NCBI GenBank assembly: GCA_964452645.1
Contig: CAYVMO010000003.1
Span: 157,271 to 221,270, forward strand
Source: CAYXTW01 sp964452645
GTDB lineage: Bacteria > Zixibacteria > MSB-5A5 > GN15 > PGXB01
Length of the DNA: 64,000 nucleotides
Reading direction: 5' to 3'
This document shows positions 1-9,193 of the stretch, in pieces. Below the pieces are notes generated by a model. It searched no databases, was not told where the DNA came from, and was given only the letters and a program-made list of their open reading frames with translations. Numbering within the stretch: the first letter of the stretch is position 1; each line of letters opens with the position of its first letter. Both the position numbers and the translations under genes were made by a program.

Positions 1-17
1 CAATATCAGTTTATTTC

Positions 18-1025
18 TCATTTAGAAACCTCCGCCTTTTTATCATATGCTTCATCATTTAGAAATCCTTCTTCTCTCATCCAGACATCATTAAAGCACT
101 TGCTTAAGTATCTTAGCCCGGAGTCCGGGAATATAACGACAACAATTGCCTTCTCATCAAGGTTTCGGGCCACCTTGCGCGCCGCCCAGAGGGCCGAACC
201 GGACGAACCTCCGGCCGAAATGCCCTCTTCGCGCGCCAGGCGGCGGGCAACTTCAAAAGAATCTTTATCCGAAACAGAAATTACTTCGTCGATATAATCC
301 GGCCATAAGGCGGCCGTGATGCAATCAGTTCCGATTCCCTCGACTTTATATGCCATCGGCCGCGGTAAATCGCGGCCATTAAGGTAATCCGCGAAGATCG
401 ACCCGATGGGATCGACGGCGATTATTTTTACCGCCGGATTTTTTTCTTTGAGAAATTTGGCGCAGCCGGATAAGGTTCCGCCCGTGCCGATACCGGCTAC
501 CAGATGAGTTATTTTACCGTCGGTATCCCGCCAGATTTCCGGCCCGGTCGTCAAATAATGAGCCTCGGGATTATCAGGATTATGGTACTGGTTGATATGA
601 AAATAGCCGTGTTCCTTGGCAAGATTGACCGCCTTGAGATAATAGCCCTCCGGATCGTCATGATCCGCATCGGTCGGCGTAATTACCACTTCCGCACCGT
701 AAGATTTTATCAGATCGACCTTTTCCTTGCTCGTTTTGGCAGGAGTCGTCAGAATCGTTTTAAGGCCGAGCATCGTCCCGACCATCGCCAGAGCAACACC
801 CATATTTCCCGACGTGTTATCGATGATAGTGTCACCCGGCTTTATCTTACCATCCTGCAAAGCCTTACGAAGAATATATAATGCTATTCTGTCCTTGACT
901 GACCCTCCCGGATTGTAATACTCTAATTTGGCGAGCATCAATGGTCCGCCTTTCAGCAGGCCATTTTTGATTTCTACCATTGGTGTGTTACCGATTAAAT
1001 CGAGTATATTGGATGCTTTGTTCAT
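18..1025 (-). CDS. Cystathionine beta-synthase / cysteine synthase-like PLP enzyme
   Basis: This 335-residue protein belongs to the fold-type II PLP family of cysteine synthase and cystathionine beta-synthase. The PLP-binding lysine is K44 in PGGSVKDR, the substrate loop is the TSGNMG segment near residue 72, and the phosphate loop is GIGTGGT near residue 178. DPIGS, EEGISAGGSSG and the C-terminal FPDSGLRYLSKCFND segment resemble cystathionine beta-synthase catalytic cores more than CysK. No CBS (Bateman) regulatory domain follows the core, so it is the short bacterial form. It should work in the cytosol in cysteine or transsulfuration metabolism. Whether it uses O-acetylserine, serine or homocysteine cannot be read from the sequence. 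It is a single gene on the minus strand; its stop lies 18 bases from the window edge. Confidence 0.9.
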   Translation of the reverse strand: MNKASNILDLIGNTPMVEIKNGLLKGGPLMLAKLEYYNPGGSVKDRIALYILRKALQDGKIKPGDTIIDNTSGNMGVALAMVGTMLGLKTILTTPAKTSKEKVDLIKSYGAEVVITPTDADHDDPEGYYLKAVNLAKEHGYFHINQYHNPDNPEAHYLTTGPEIWRDTDGKITHLVAGIGTGGTLSGCAKFLKEKNPAVKIIAVDPIGSIFADYLNGRDLPRPMAYKVEGIGTDCITAALWPDYIDEVISVSDKDSFEVARRLAREEGISAGGSSGSALWAARKVARNLDEKAIVVVIFPDSGLRYLSKCFNDVWMREEGFLNDEAYDKKAEVSK

Positions 1026-1159
1026 TCCATTTCCCTTGCTTTTTTATAACATTTTAGTCAACAAATGTTTCAAATACAATGTTTTTGTTATTTGTTAACG
1101 GATGTATTTTAAATATGTTTATACCGGAAATCGGCAATAAATCCAAAATCATTATCAAA

Positions 1160-1192
1160 TAAAAAATCCCGTTTCCTTTCGAAAACGGGATT
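1160..1192 (-). terminator. Rho-independent terminator of the sialidase-like gene
   Basis: Read on the minus strand, AATCCCGTTT pairs with AAACGGGATT around an 8-base loop and is followed by a run of six T. It lies just after the stop of the gene ending at 1211 and upstream of the CBS-like gene, so it separates the two units. Confidence 0.8.
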
Positions 1193-1210
1193 CAAAATTG
1201 GATTTAATTC

Positions 1211-3463
1211 TTAAAATTCCACGCAATTCGGGGCCGGACCAGAAATATATAAATACGAGATTAAATAAGTGATATCAAAAATGTTGATTACCGTATCGCC
1301 GTTGACATCGGCCGCCCAATCATCAACCGGTGGGGTACCTTCCATATAGAGAAATGAAATAAGGCCCGTAATATCAAAAATATTAACTGTCTCATCGCCG
1401 TTAACATCGCCGCACTGGATATCGCAGACATCGCCGATACCGTCACCGTCAGAATCAGCCTGGTCTTCATTATCATGAAGCGGGCAGTTATCACAAACGT
1501 CGCCATGACTGTCATTATCCGAATTCTGCTGATCCTGATTGGTCGAATCGGGACAATTGTCACATTCGTCGCCGAATGTATCACCATCATTATTTATCTG
1601 CTCCGGATTATCCTTGTTCGGGCAATTATCGCACGCGTCGCCGAAGCCGTCGCCATCAGTGTCAGTCTGATCCAAATTAAAAAGATCGGGACAATTATCG
1701 TCAGGGCAATCATTAGACGGATTCCCTGGATCGCCGAAGCCGTCACCGTCGGAATCAATACAGGAATAATCGCCGACCGTGAATGAGCCTACATTCGAAT
1801 AATCCGATGAATCCCCGGTTGACAGCTTAAAAGCCTTCACCCGCCAGTAATAAAGGTCGTTGGACAGCGCATTAGTCGACGAAACCAATCCGGCCGAATC
1901 GGAATATTCTACAAAAGCCACATTGATAAACTGATTATCGGTGGCCACTTCAACGCGATAATTATCATCGCCAGCTTTCCAGCTAGTCGCCCAGTTAAAA
2001 TGAGGATATGGCCCGGCTACATTCTCACCATTAATGGGCGCTATCAAACGCGGCTCCAATAACGGCGTCGCCCAGTTGGCGCCCCAGACTTCCTGATTGT
2101 TATTGCGGCCATCCGTCCAGACGGCATTGATATGATCGTAATAAGCCGTGACCCCAACGTATTCGCCAATCTTTCCGGCCTTGGAGTCGCCGTCTTTGGT
2201 CAATTTCATGTTATTGGGATCCGATGAAACCTCGGTAATCCGCTGATTACTCGTAAATGTTTCGCCCCCGTCGAAGGAATAGGCTGCATAAAGGTCAAAG
2301 CTGGTATGATTAAGCGTATCCTGTCTTTGATCATAAAAAACGATAAATAATGTCCCCTCCTGATTACAGAACAGCCACGGCATAAACTGGTCGTACTTGC
2401 TACCCGGCCCATGACCGTCATCGTTTATAAAGATCGGTTCCGACCAAGTCGAGCCGCCATCAGTCGATTTTATAAATTCAATATTAAAATCCATAAAATC
2501 ATGGTTGGCCGTGTCACTATTGGCATACGAGATATAAATATTTCCATCATATAGGCCGCCGGAAATATCGGTGCATCCGGATGGGCCGACAGGGATAGCG
2601 ACGTTTCCGTCAATGGTCGGCCACCAGTCCGTATTTAGACGTCGTATTTTGGTCGGCACCGTCATTGATGATCCGCCGTCGGTTGATTTGACCATCCCGA
2701 GGTAAGTATGCAGAATACAGGTGCTGCTGTCCATTTCATGGCCGGTGTAAAATACATAAACCGAACCATCACTGCCGACCAGAGGCTGCGCCCACTGGCT
2801 TACATATCGATTGGATGAGCCGCAAAAATCGAAGTTGGGATTAGGCACAACGGCATATATGGCATCGAAATTAAAGTTATCCTCCGGCAAGCGCGCAAAC
2901 ATAATAGTGTCATTCGAAAATGTCGGATCGTTATTCGGATATCGCGCCCAGGCCATATAAAGAGCGCCGTCATTTGGCCCGCCGGTTCGATCCACGGTGA
3001 TAAATACTTTATCTTCAGCGGCTGTATAATTGGCCGGCAGAGTCGCCATATATGGCCAACTTAAGCCCATATCGTATGATTTTATGACTGTAACCGTATA
3101 AGCCGAACTCGTCGCATCCCAATCCAAAAAGCAGGCGAAAAAATTCCCACTGGCATCGATATCGAGGCAGGGGTCCGATTGATAAGAAAACCTGGTCGCT
3201 GAAACAAGCGAATCAGTCCAGGTATTGCCCGCATCGGTTGACCGGCCGATACCTATCTGACGATATCCAAGCCGGAAATCGCGCCAGACGGCAATAATAA
3301 TATTACTATCAGTTGGACAAACCCACATTTGCTCTTCATTCTGAAGATTCGGAAATGGTGTGCAAATCCGATAATTGACCGGCGGTGGCGGCATCGCCCT
3401 GCCGCTGAAAACAGCCAAGAACGTTATCAGCGCCAGAAGAAATCCAATAGCTGATTTTTTCAT
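1211..3463 (-). CDS. Secreted sialidase-like (BNR/Asp-box) protein with thrombospondin type 3 repeats and dockerin
   Basis: This is a 750-residue secreted protein with a signal peptide (MKKSAIGFLLALITFLAVF). Residues of about 40-470 carry several Asp-box motifs (STDAGNTW, SYDMGLSW, STDGGSTW, SFDGGETF), the mark of six-bladed sialidase/BNR propellers. A fibronectin-like segment follows at about 480-565, then calcium-binding thrombospondin type 3 repeats (DSDGDGFGD, DNCP) at about 570-690. It ends in a dockerin with two INIFDIT repeats. The Asp-boxes show the fold, but I cannot confirm the sialidase catalytic arginine triad, so enzymatic activity is unproven. The strong site GAGGAGG lies just upstream of the ATG. 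It is alone in its unit, with its own promoter and terminator. Confidence 0.85.
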   Translation of the reverse strand: MKKSAIGFLLALITFLAVFSGRAMPPPPVNYRICTPFPNLQNEEQMWVCPTDSNIIIAVWRDFRLGYRQIGIGRSTDAGNTWTDSLVSATRFSYQSDPCLDIDASGNFFACFLDWDATSSAYTVTVIKSYDMGLSWPYMATLPANYTAAEDKVFITVDRTGGPNDGALYMAWARYPNNDPTFSNDTIMFARLPEDNFNFDAIYAVVPNPNFDFCGSSNRYVSQWAQPLVGSDGSVYVFYTGHEMDSSTCILHTYLGMVKSTDGGSSMTVPTKIRRLNTDWWPTIDGNVAIPVGPSGCTDISGGLYDGNIYISYANSDTANHDFMDFNIEFIKSTDGGSTWSEPIFINDDGHGPGSKYDQFMPWLFCNQEGTLFIVFYDQRQDTLNHTSFDLYAAYSFDGGETFTSNQRITEVSSDPNNMKLTKDGDSKAGKIGEYVGVTAYYDHINAVWTDGRNNNQEVWGANWATPLLEPRLIAPINGENVAGPYPHFNWATSWKAGDDNYRVEVATDNQFINVAFVEYSDSAGLVSSTNALSNDLYYWRVKAFKLSTGDSSDYSNVGSFTVGDYSCIDSDGDGFGDPGNPSNDCPDDNCPDLFNLDQTDTDGDGFGDACDNCPNKDNPEQINNDGDTFGDECDNCPDSTNQDQQNSDNDSHGDVCDNCPLHDNEDQADSDGDGIGDVCDIQCGDVNGDETVNIFDITGLISFLYMEGTPPVDDWAADVNGDTVINIFDITYLISYLYISGPAPNCVEF

Positions 3464-3764
3464 TTGTTCCTCCTCGCTTTTCCTTTTGCTTTTCTTGTTA
3501 GCTCTGTTGCATGTCGTCCGTTTTTATTTACGGTTATTGCCGGCATAAAGGTTCGGCGTTATTAACCCCCGGATAATTCGCCTCTGACAAATATCAGGAC
3601 AAAGAAAAGAAAAATGATTCGACGCCTCATTATTTGCCCGAAAATCGATCATTTTGCCTTACCGTAAGACATCGTGAAGACTATGCCGTAAATTAATTTT
3701 CAAATGGCGGTGGCGGGAGGCGGGGACATTTTTTTTATCGCAAGAAATCAAATACTTGCATTTA

Positions 3765-3792
3765 AATATAGCAAAAAGAGTTGTTTTGTCAA
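3765..3792 (-). promoter_or_regulatory. Sigma70-type promoter upstream of the sialidase-like gene
   Basis: On the minus strand TTGACA (3792-3787) is followed after 16 bases by TATATT (3770-3765). This is a full -35 box and a five-of-six -10 box. The same pair with the same spacing occurs upstream of the C25 dockerin gene at 52131-52158. Confidence 0.6.
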
Positions 3793-3963
3793 TTAAAATC
3801 CGGAGGCGACATTATTTCAGGTACGATAATAATACTCTAATTCCGAAAAATCGCTTTAAGCATTGCGAAATTCCGACGCCTAAAATGTCTAAAGTTGCCG
3901 ATGAATGGCCGGTCTCTGAAAAAAAGATTTTTCGACAGCCTGATAGATTAATTGTCTTTTGAC

Positions 3964-3993
3964 TTGACAAGTATGTTTTCAATGCGCAATTAT
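3964..3993 (+). promoter_or_regulatory. Possible sigma70-type promoter of the SPOR lipoprotein gene
   Basis: TTGACA at 3964-3969 is followed after 18 bases by AATTAT at 3988-3993, a four-of-six -10 box. The start codon of the SPOR gene lies 24 bases on, with AGGAGG between. The -35 is perfect but the -10 and spacing are weak. Confidence 0.4.
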
Positions 3994-4016
3994 TAAACAA
4001 GATGGAAGGAGGAAAT

Positions 4017-4508
4017 ATGAAAAAAGTATATCTACCGATATTGATCCTGCCGATTTTGATGCTCTTCTGCGTCTGCAGCAAGGATAAGGATGTTGAAAAG
4101 CTGGAAAAGGAAACTATGAAAGCCGAAACGTCCGAATATCAAACTGATTCCACCACCGGTGAAAAGGAGGTGACGGAGGAAATGGATACAACCTCAACCC
4201 AGTACGCCATGACGCCGGAGACGACTCCCAAAGAAGAACCTGCTGAGGAGCCTACTTCCGATTACAGCGGCATGGGCGGATATACCGTTCAGATTGCTTC
4301 GGGAACCGATTATAACAATGTTCAATATTTGTTGCAGAAATATCTGGATCGCGGTTATGATGCTTTTATTTCCCAGGCCAATGTCAATGATGAACTGGTG
4401 TATCGTTTGCGTATCGGCAATTTCGCAAATTACGCTGATGCCAAAACGCTGGCTATGGAGCTGAAGGATAAGTATTCAGTAAAATTCTGGATTGCGGTAA
4501 ATGATTAG
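4017..4508 (+). CDS. SPOR-domain lipoprotein
   Basis: This 163-residue envelope protein starts at the ATG at 4017, which has AGGAGG five to ten bases upstream. An in-frame ATG at 4002 lies before that site and is less likely. The N-terminus is a hydrophobic export signal ending in FCVC, a loose lipobox, so a lipoprotein is plausible. An acidic, Thr/Glu/Pro-rich linker covers about 30-85. The C-terminal 75 residues form a SPOR domain (YTVQIASG at its start, YRLRIGNF in the middle). SPOR domains bind denuded peptidoglycan glycans at division sites in known cases. The gene stands alone and converges with the S9 peptidase gene. Confidence 0.85.
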   Translation: MKKVYLPILILPILMLFCVCSKDKDVEKLEKETMKAETSEYQTDSTTGEKEVTEEMDTTSTQYAMTPETTPKEEPAEEPTSDYSGMGGYTVQIASGTDYNNVQYLLQKYLDRGYDAFISQANVNDELVYRLRIGNFANYADAKTLAMELKDKYSVKFWIAVND

Positions 4509-4587
4509 CATATTGGCCGGTTAGATTAAGAAGATGACCGGCCATTAATTACTTCAATGTACCGATTCCTTCCCCGGATTGGACGGG

Positions 4588-4607
4588 AAAGCGAACCGGC
4601 GCTTTTT
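4588..4607 (+). terminator. Terminator after the SPOR gene
   Basis: AAAGCG and CGCTTT pair around AACCGG and are followed by a T-rich run that overlaps the stop codon of the convergent S9 gene. A second inverted repeat (TGGCCGGT / ACCGGCCA, 4514-4544) lies between this element and the SPOR stop. Both are short, so this is a moderate call. Confidence 0.5.
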
Positions 4608-6492
4608 ACTTTTTCAAATATTTGTCAAAAAACTCGACCATTTTGCGGTATTGTACAAGTCGATTCGATAACTTGCCGAAACCATGACCTTCATCCGGGA
4701 ATATCAAAGAATCAATAACGCCGCCCGACTCGTGAATTGCCCTTATAATCTGCCGCGCCTCACCGATCGGGACGCGCGGATCATTCTCGCCGTGCATGAC
4801 CAGAAGCGGCGTTTTTATCTCTGAGGCCTTATTAAGGGGGGAGATGCTCTCGAGAAATAGGCTGTCCGATAGCGGTCCATATTCGGCTTCACGAAGATTA
4901 CGTCGATAGTCCCGAGTATTTTCCAGAAAAGTGACGAAATTGGCGATTCCATACATATCGACCGCCGCCGAGAATAAATCCGGAAATTCGGTAAGACAGG
5001 CGAGAACCATGTATCCTCCGTAACTGCCGCCTTTTATACCAATTTTTCCCGGTGCGGAATAACCATTTTCGATTAAATATTCAACGCCTGCTTTTATATC
5101 TTTGACCGAATTTAGACGATTTTTATAATTGTCAAGATTAACGTATTTTTTCCCGTAACCGGTCGAACCCCTGATATTTGGCGCCAAAATGCCATAGCCG
5201 TTCAAAAGAAGATACTGGAAATGGCGCTGGAAATAAGGGCGGAACTGGTCTTCCGGCCCGCCATGAACATGAATAAGAAATGGTGCCGGCTTTCCGTCAT
5301 AATCCGGCGGAAGATACAAAAAGGCGGGGATTTCAAGGCCGTCAAAAGATTTATATTTTATTAAAGTCGGCTCGACAAATAGGTTTGAATCGATTCCGGC
5401 GTATATCGAATGCGTCAGCTTTGTAAGTTGTTTTGATCTGAAATCCCACTGCCAAATATCCAGGGTTTGTCTGGAATTCGTATATTCGAATAAAAGCAAA
5501 CCGCTATCGGTTAGGAATGGCGACAAAGCATAACCCGAAATATCCGGTCCGGGAAGGGAACTATCTCCCTTCATATCCCACATATATATTTTTGAATACC
5601 CGTCTTCATTATTAAACCAGGCCATATATTTTCGATTGGGCGAGAACGAAAGCCCATCGACCGGCCATTTGGATTCCGGTTCGAGATATTTTAATTGTTT
5701 TGTTTTGATATCGAGAATCGCACGCGTTAAAAGGCCATCCTCGTTATCGTTGCAGATAAGATAAACCGTCTTGTCGTCAGGCATCAGTCCGGGAGTGTCG
5801 TACAGCACATCTTCTTTATCCGGCGTTATCATCTCATATTCGCCGCTGACCAAATCCAGCCGATATAAAATATCACCGACCGAGGAATAAGTATGATAGA
5901 TCAAAAGATATTTTTCATCGTTAGAAAGGTCGGCGACCGAATTGGTCCCCTCCATATCGAATATTTTATCACTCTGACCGGTTTTCAGATCGAAGATATA
6001 AATCTTGAAATCTTTACCATTTTCGACATTCGATCGATAATAAAAACCGCTGCCGTCTTTTTTCCAGACAACCGTACCATAGCGGGTTCCGGGATTATCA
6101 GTAAGCTGCTCGACCCGCCCGGTTCTGGAATCCATCAAATATAGTTGGGCATCCTCCGAGCCGCCGACCGAAGCTCCGACGATGGCTTTGTCTCCGGCGT
6201 ATGATAATTTATACCAGTCGATTCCGTCGTCGAAAAGCGTCAATTGATAGGGCCAGCCATTGGGCATCAGCCTATAAACCTGATTTACTCCACTCATGGC
6301 GGTGGTGAAAAATAATTCGCCGGTGCTATGCGCTATCGATGGTGATTGAGCCCGCCCGATTTTCATAAAAGTGCCGATATCGGGAATGTATTTTTTCTCT
6401 GGACTGACTCCCCCGACTCCGATTGCAAAAAGCGCTGGAATCAGAGCAAGCGACAGAATTGGTCTGAATTGTCTAATATGCAAGAGCTTCAT
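4606..6492 (-). CDS. S9 family prolyl oligopeptidase-type serine peptidase
   Basis: This 628-residue peptidase has a signal peptide, then a beta-propeller domain of WD40-like TolB strands (about 40-370), then an alpha/beta-hydrolase domain. The nucleophile is Ser490 in GGSYGGYM, the acid is Asp571 in HGENDPRVP and the base is His603 in DEGHGFGK. This is the arrangement of the S9C acylaminoacyl-peptidase / dipeptidyl peptidase group. The signal peptide places it in the periplasm or outside, where it would cut small oligopeptides admitted by the propeller. It is transcribed alone, converging with the SPOR gene. Exact specificity cannot be inferred. Confidence 0.92.
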   Translation of the reverse strand: MKLLHIRQFRPILSLALIPALFAIGVGGVSPEKKYIPDIGTFMKIGRAQSPSIAHSTGELFFTTAMSGVNQVYRLMPNGWPYQLTLFDDGIDWYKLSYAGDKAIVGASVGGSEDAQLYLMDSRTGRVEQLTDNPGTRYGTVVWKKDGSGFYYRSNVENGKDFKIYIFDLKTGQSDKIFDMEGTNSVADLSNDEKYLLIYHTYSSVGDILYRLDLVSGEYEMITPDKEDVLYDTPGLMPDDKTVYLICNDNEDGLLTRAILDIKTKQLKYLEPESKWPVDGLSFSPNRKYMAWFNNEDGYSKIYMWDMKGDSSLPGPDISGYALSPFLTDSGLLLFEYTNSRQTLDIWQWDFRSKQLTKLTHSIYAGIDSNLFVEPTLIKYKSFDGLEIPAFLYLPPDYDGKPAPFLIHVHGGPEDQFRPYFQRHFQYLLLNGYGILAPNIRGSTGYGKKYVNLDNYKNRLNSVKDIKAGVEYLIENGYSAPGKIGIKGGSYGGYMVLACLTEFPDLFSAAVDMYGIANFVTFLENTRDYRRNLREAEYGPLSDSLFLESISPLNKASEIKTPLLVMHGENDPRVPIGEARQIIRAIHESGGVIDSLIFPDEGHGFGKLSNRLVQYRKMVEFFDKYLKK

Positions 6493-6610
6493 TTTGTCTC
6501 CCCAAATTATATCCCCATAAGGTCACTATTAATATAATACATCCTGAAGACAAAATCATGGCCAATATTTTTTACGAAAAGATTTTTTTTGGATGTAGAA
6601 AAGGTTTTAA

Positions 6611-6928
6611 TCAGGAAAGAGCCGTTTTCAGGTCTTCAGGCGTGCTATCGCCTATATTCACGACTACCTTTCTGTCTTCTTCGCTTTGAACGCGCTGAAA
6701 AAACGCACAATGATAACACGACAGCCGGTTATTACGGCAGATAAACGGCTCGGCCTGTGTGCCGGAATTCATGACCATCCAGCAGGCCCGACCGGCGCCG
6801 CGACCACTGTTCACGCCGTCAAATTTCATCATTTTCGGGACCGGGCATGGACCGTATATGTCCGCAAAGATACCGCCGGGCTCCATTCCGCAATTCCGGA
6901 ATTCCCAGCAATTTATCTTGCCGCACAT
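6611..6928 (-). CDS. Two-CW-type cysteine-rich small protein
   Basis: This 105-residue protein carries two Cys-Trp pairs (NCWEFRNC near residue 7 and ACWMV near residue 49) and further cysteines at CPV and in CRNNRLSCYHCAFF. The pattern matches the small Two-CW domain family, whose function is not known to me; the cysteines suggest metal or cluster binding. No signal peptide is visible, so it is probably cytosolic. The gene starts six bases after the stop of the zinc-ribbon/PEGA/TPR gene, so the two are almost certainly co-transcribed. Confidence 0.8.
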   Translation of the reverse strand: MCGKINCWEFRNCGMEPGGIFADIYGPCPVPKMMKFDGVNSGRGAGRACWMVMNSGTQAEPFICRNNRLSCYHCAFFQRVQSEEDRKVVVNIGDSTPEDLKTALS

Positions 6929-6934
6929 AAATAT

Positions 6935-8992
6935 TCACCTGTTTTCTTCTTTGATCAATCTCAGGACTGGTTCGTATCGGCTGGAAGATTTGAATTCGGC
7001 CAACTGCGCCGGATCGGCGACAGCCTTGAATTCAGCATATATTTCTCTGACTTTTTTTATATCGTCACGGGCCAGATAATTCAACATCATATACTGATAC
7101 AACTCCGGATCAGAGGCGTTAAGTTGATACGCCGCTTTGAAGTATTTTTCCGCTTTTTTATGTTCGCCCATCTTAAAATAACATTTGGCCATGCCATACT
7201 GGGCCGAATATTGGCTTATGTCATTCCTGAGGGCGGCGTCGAAATCTTCCATTGCCCCTCGATAATCGCCTTTATCCAATCTTGCCCCGCCGCGACCGAT
7301 CAAAGCGCTGTTATTATCTTCGGAAAGCTCCAACGCAGATGTAAAGAAGCCGATTGCCTCATTATATTCTTTCTTAAACCGCTGTATTTCTCCGGCCCTG
7401 ATATAATCCGAGACAGCTTTATTGTTTTCACCTGTTTTTATGTACGCCTTCGCCCTGGAATCATAAGCTGTAACCAGATTGGGCGAACGCTTAATCGCCT
7501 CAGTCAGATTATTGATTGCATTCGGGTAATTTTTGGCCGCCAGAGCATCTTTTCCCAGACTCAAGTAATCTTTTCCTGTTAGACTGGCCGGTTCCTCCGG
7601 CGATAGGTTGGCTGTAATCGTGGCGGTTTTTCCTTCCATCACATTAGTCATTTCTGTGTAGTCCTTATACCCATCTTTTGTAACCTGAATCTTGCGGTTT
7701 CCCGGTTTAATCCTGGTGTACGTATTATTACCGATTCCTAAAATCTGACCATCGACGCTCAAACGCGCGTTTTCCACATTAGCTTTGAGTTTTATCTTTC
7801 CGTATTTGCTGCTGATTTTTTTGCCGGAATCGGAGACATCTCCGTTTTCAGTTCCGCTTGATTTTGTATCTGCTTTTGATATCTTTTTTGGTTCAACCCT
7901 ATTTTTTGAGCTGGTTGAACTGCTGGCGGCTGACTCCCGATCAGATGCCACCGGTTCCAAATCACTAAAGGCCATAAGAGTAAGTTGGTTAGAGGTAACC
8001 GTGGCATTGCCCCGGTATAAAACACCATCACCTAATTCGAATATAAGCTCATAAGTCCCGGTCGGGATTTTCTGAAACCGGAAAAAGCCCTGTGCATTGC
8101 TGGTCGTAGACTTGTTCAAGTAAGGAATCATCACTCGTGCCTGTTCCAGAAAGGGGCGTCCACTGTCGTCGATTATCATTCCGACGATTTCCCCATCTCC
8201 GGAAAGAGTCCCGTTACTTGTAAGCTGAATCGCGATTATCGACAAGATTATTATCAGAAATGCCGCCGCGGCGCCAAAGATAATCCGTTTATCCATTTTT
8301 CTGGGCCGCAGAATATACGGCTTATCATTGAAAACAATTTCATCGCCTTCATGAAGAAACGGATTTCCCACGATTTTTATAGAATTTCCGCGGAAGAGGG
8401 CAAGACCTCTTACTTTTTGAGCTTTTTTTATGTTAAGATTTGCTTTGGCCGGGTCCTCTATCGGGCGAACACCGCCTTCATTCATTTTCTTCATGTTTTC
8501 CGGCGGTTTTATCGGCTCGGCCGCTTTCTTTTCCGATTTGACCCCGGGGCCGTAAAGGTTTTTCTTCACGGCGGCGATTTCCTCCTCCGAGAGTCTTCCG
8601 GGTATCGTGTCGGGATCTTTGTTTACCTCCGGCTCCTTTTGAGCCTCCATCGGCTCGGGAACGATTTCGGGTAAGTCAGGTTTTTTAATGTCCTTATCCG
8701 GATCGACACCCAGATCAATTTCTCCGGTCGATGAATTTTCAAGGAGATTCGCCTCGGGGGTAATCTCAAGTTTATCACCACTCTCGGCAGGACCTTTCGG
8801 TTTGCCGTCACCACTCCCGCCTAAGAGGTCCGGAGCATGTGCCCCGGTTGTTTCGGTAACGACGAATTCAAGGTCATCATCCTGTTTGGAATCGAGGTTG
8901 GTGTCTCTTACTGATAATTTGGTCCCGCATTTTTGACAGAAATCGGCGCTGTCAACGGGATTCTCTGTTTTGCAGTTTGGGCAAATTTTCAA
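6935..8992 (-). CDS. Zinc-ribbon, single-TM protein with carboxypeptidase-regulatory-like, PEGA and TPR domains
   Basis: This 685-residue protein begins with a zinc ribbon (CPNCKTEN...CQKCG, residues 4-22) and a long low-complexity acidic linker. A small beta segment lies at about 195-230, followed by one transmembrane helix at about 236-257. Outside the membrane come a carboxypeptidase-regulatory-like beta-sandwich (about 268-342), a Ser-rich linker, a PEGA domain (about 397-465) and at least five TPR units to the end. The topology suggests a cytosolic zinc ribbon linked to a periplasmic protein-binding array. I infer an envelope scaffold or sensor; no catalytic domain is visible. It leads a two-gene operon with the Two-CW protein. 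Confidence 0.85.
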   Translation of the reverse strand: MKICPNCKTENPVDSADFCQKCGTKLSVRDTNLDSKQDDDLEFVVTETTGAHAPDLLGGSGDGKPKGPAESGDKLEITPEANLLENSSTGEIDLGVDPDKDIKKPDLPEIVPEPMEAQKEPEVNKDPDTIPGRLSEEEIAAVKKNLYGPGVKSEKKAAEPIKPPENMKKMNEGGVRPIEDPAKANLNIKKAQKVRGLALFRGNSIKIVGNPFLHEGDEIVFNDKPYILRPRKMDKRIIFGAAAAFLIIILSIIAIQLTSNGTLSGDGEIVGMIIDDSGRPFLEQARVMIPYLNKSTTSNAQGFFRFQKIPTGTYELIFELGDGVLYRGNATVTSNQLTLMAFSDLEPVASDRESAASSSTSSKNRVEPKKISKADTKSSGTENGDVSDSGKKISSKYGKIKLKANVENARLSVDGQILGIGNNTYTRIKPGNRKIQVTKDGYKDYTEMTNVMEGKTATITANLSPEEPASLTGKDYLSLGKDALAAKNYPNAINNLTEAIKRSPNLVTAYDSRAKAYIKTGENNKAVSDYIRAGEIQRFKKEYNEAIGFFTSALELSEDNNSALIGRGGARLDKGDYRGAMEDFDAALRNDISQYSAQYGMAKCYFKMGEHKKAEKYFKAAYQLNASDPELYQYMMLNYLARDDIKKVREIYAEFKAVADPAQLAEFKSSSRYEPVLRLIKEENR

Positions 8993-9118
8993 CGTTAACT
9001 CCGAAAAATGATAGAAATTATTTACTCTAATTATCGACTTCAGACGTCATTTCTTTAGAATGTGAACCATAATAGAGAAAAGTACGCTTTAAAGATAAGA
9101 GAATTTGTAAATTAAGGC

Positions 9119-9147
9119 TTGACAGGCGGTTCTCCAGAAAGTATAAT
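9119..9147 (+). promoter_or_regulatory. Consensus sigma70 promoter
   Basis: TTGACA at 9119-9124, a 17-base spacer and TATAAT at 9142-9147 match the consensus in every position. It lies about 45 bases before the start of the lipoprotein gene at 9194 and is the best promoter in the window. Confidence 0.85.
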
Positions 9148-9193
9148 CGCTTGATAGTTTAAAATTGCCGGCCTTTAAGGAGGAGAATATAGT

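Larger units (their letters stand above)
3464..4016. other. Gene-free stretch: long leader of the sialidase-like gene plus divergent promoter region
   Basis: No convincing gene lies here; short open frames in this stretch lack ribosome sites and family signals. It holds a minus-strand promoter at 3765-3792, which gives the sialidase-like gene a leader of roughly 300 bases, and a weaker plus-strand promoter near 3964. An imperfect inverted repeat (AAAATGAT-CGA against TCG-A-ATCATTTT) spans about 3612-3655 inside the leader. I do not recognise a known riboswitch class in it. Confidence 0.5.

Noticed and set aside
3756..4081. Small open frames on both strands upstream of the SPOR gene
   Set aside because: No ribosome site or family signal; the region fits promoter and leader sequence better.
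6686..7582. Open frame of 298 codons on the plus strand
   Set aside because: It runs antisense across the Two-CW gene and the PEGA/TPR gene and has no recognisable domain.
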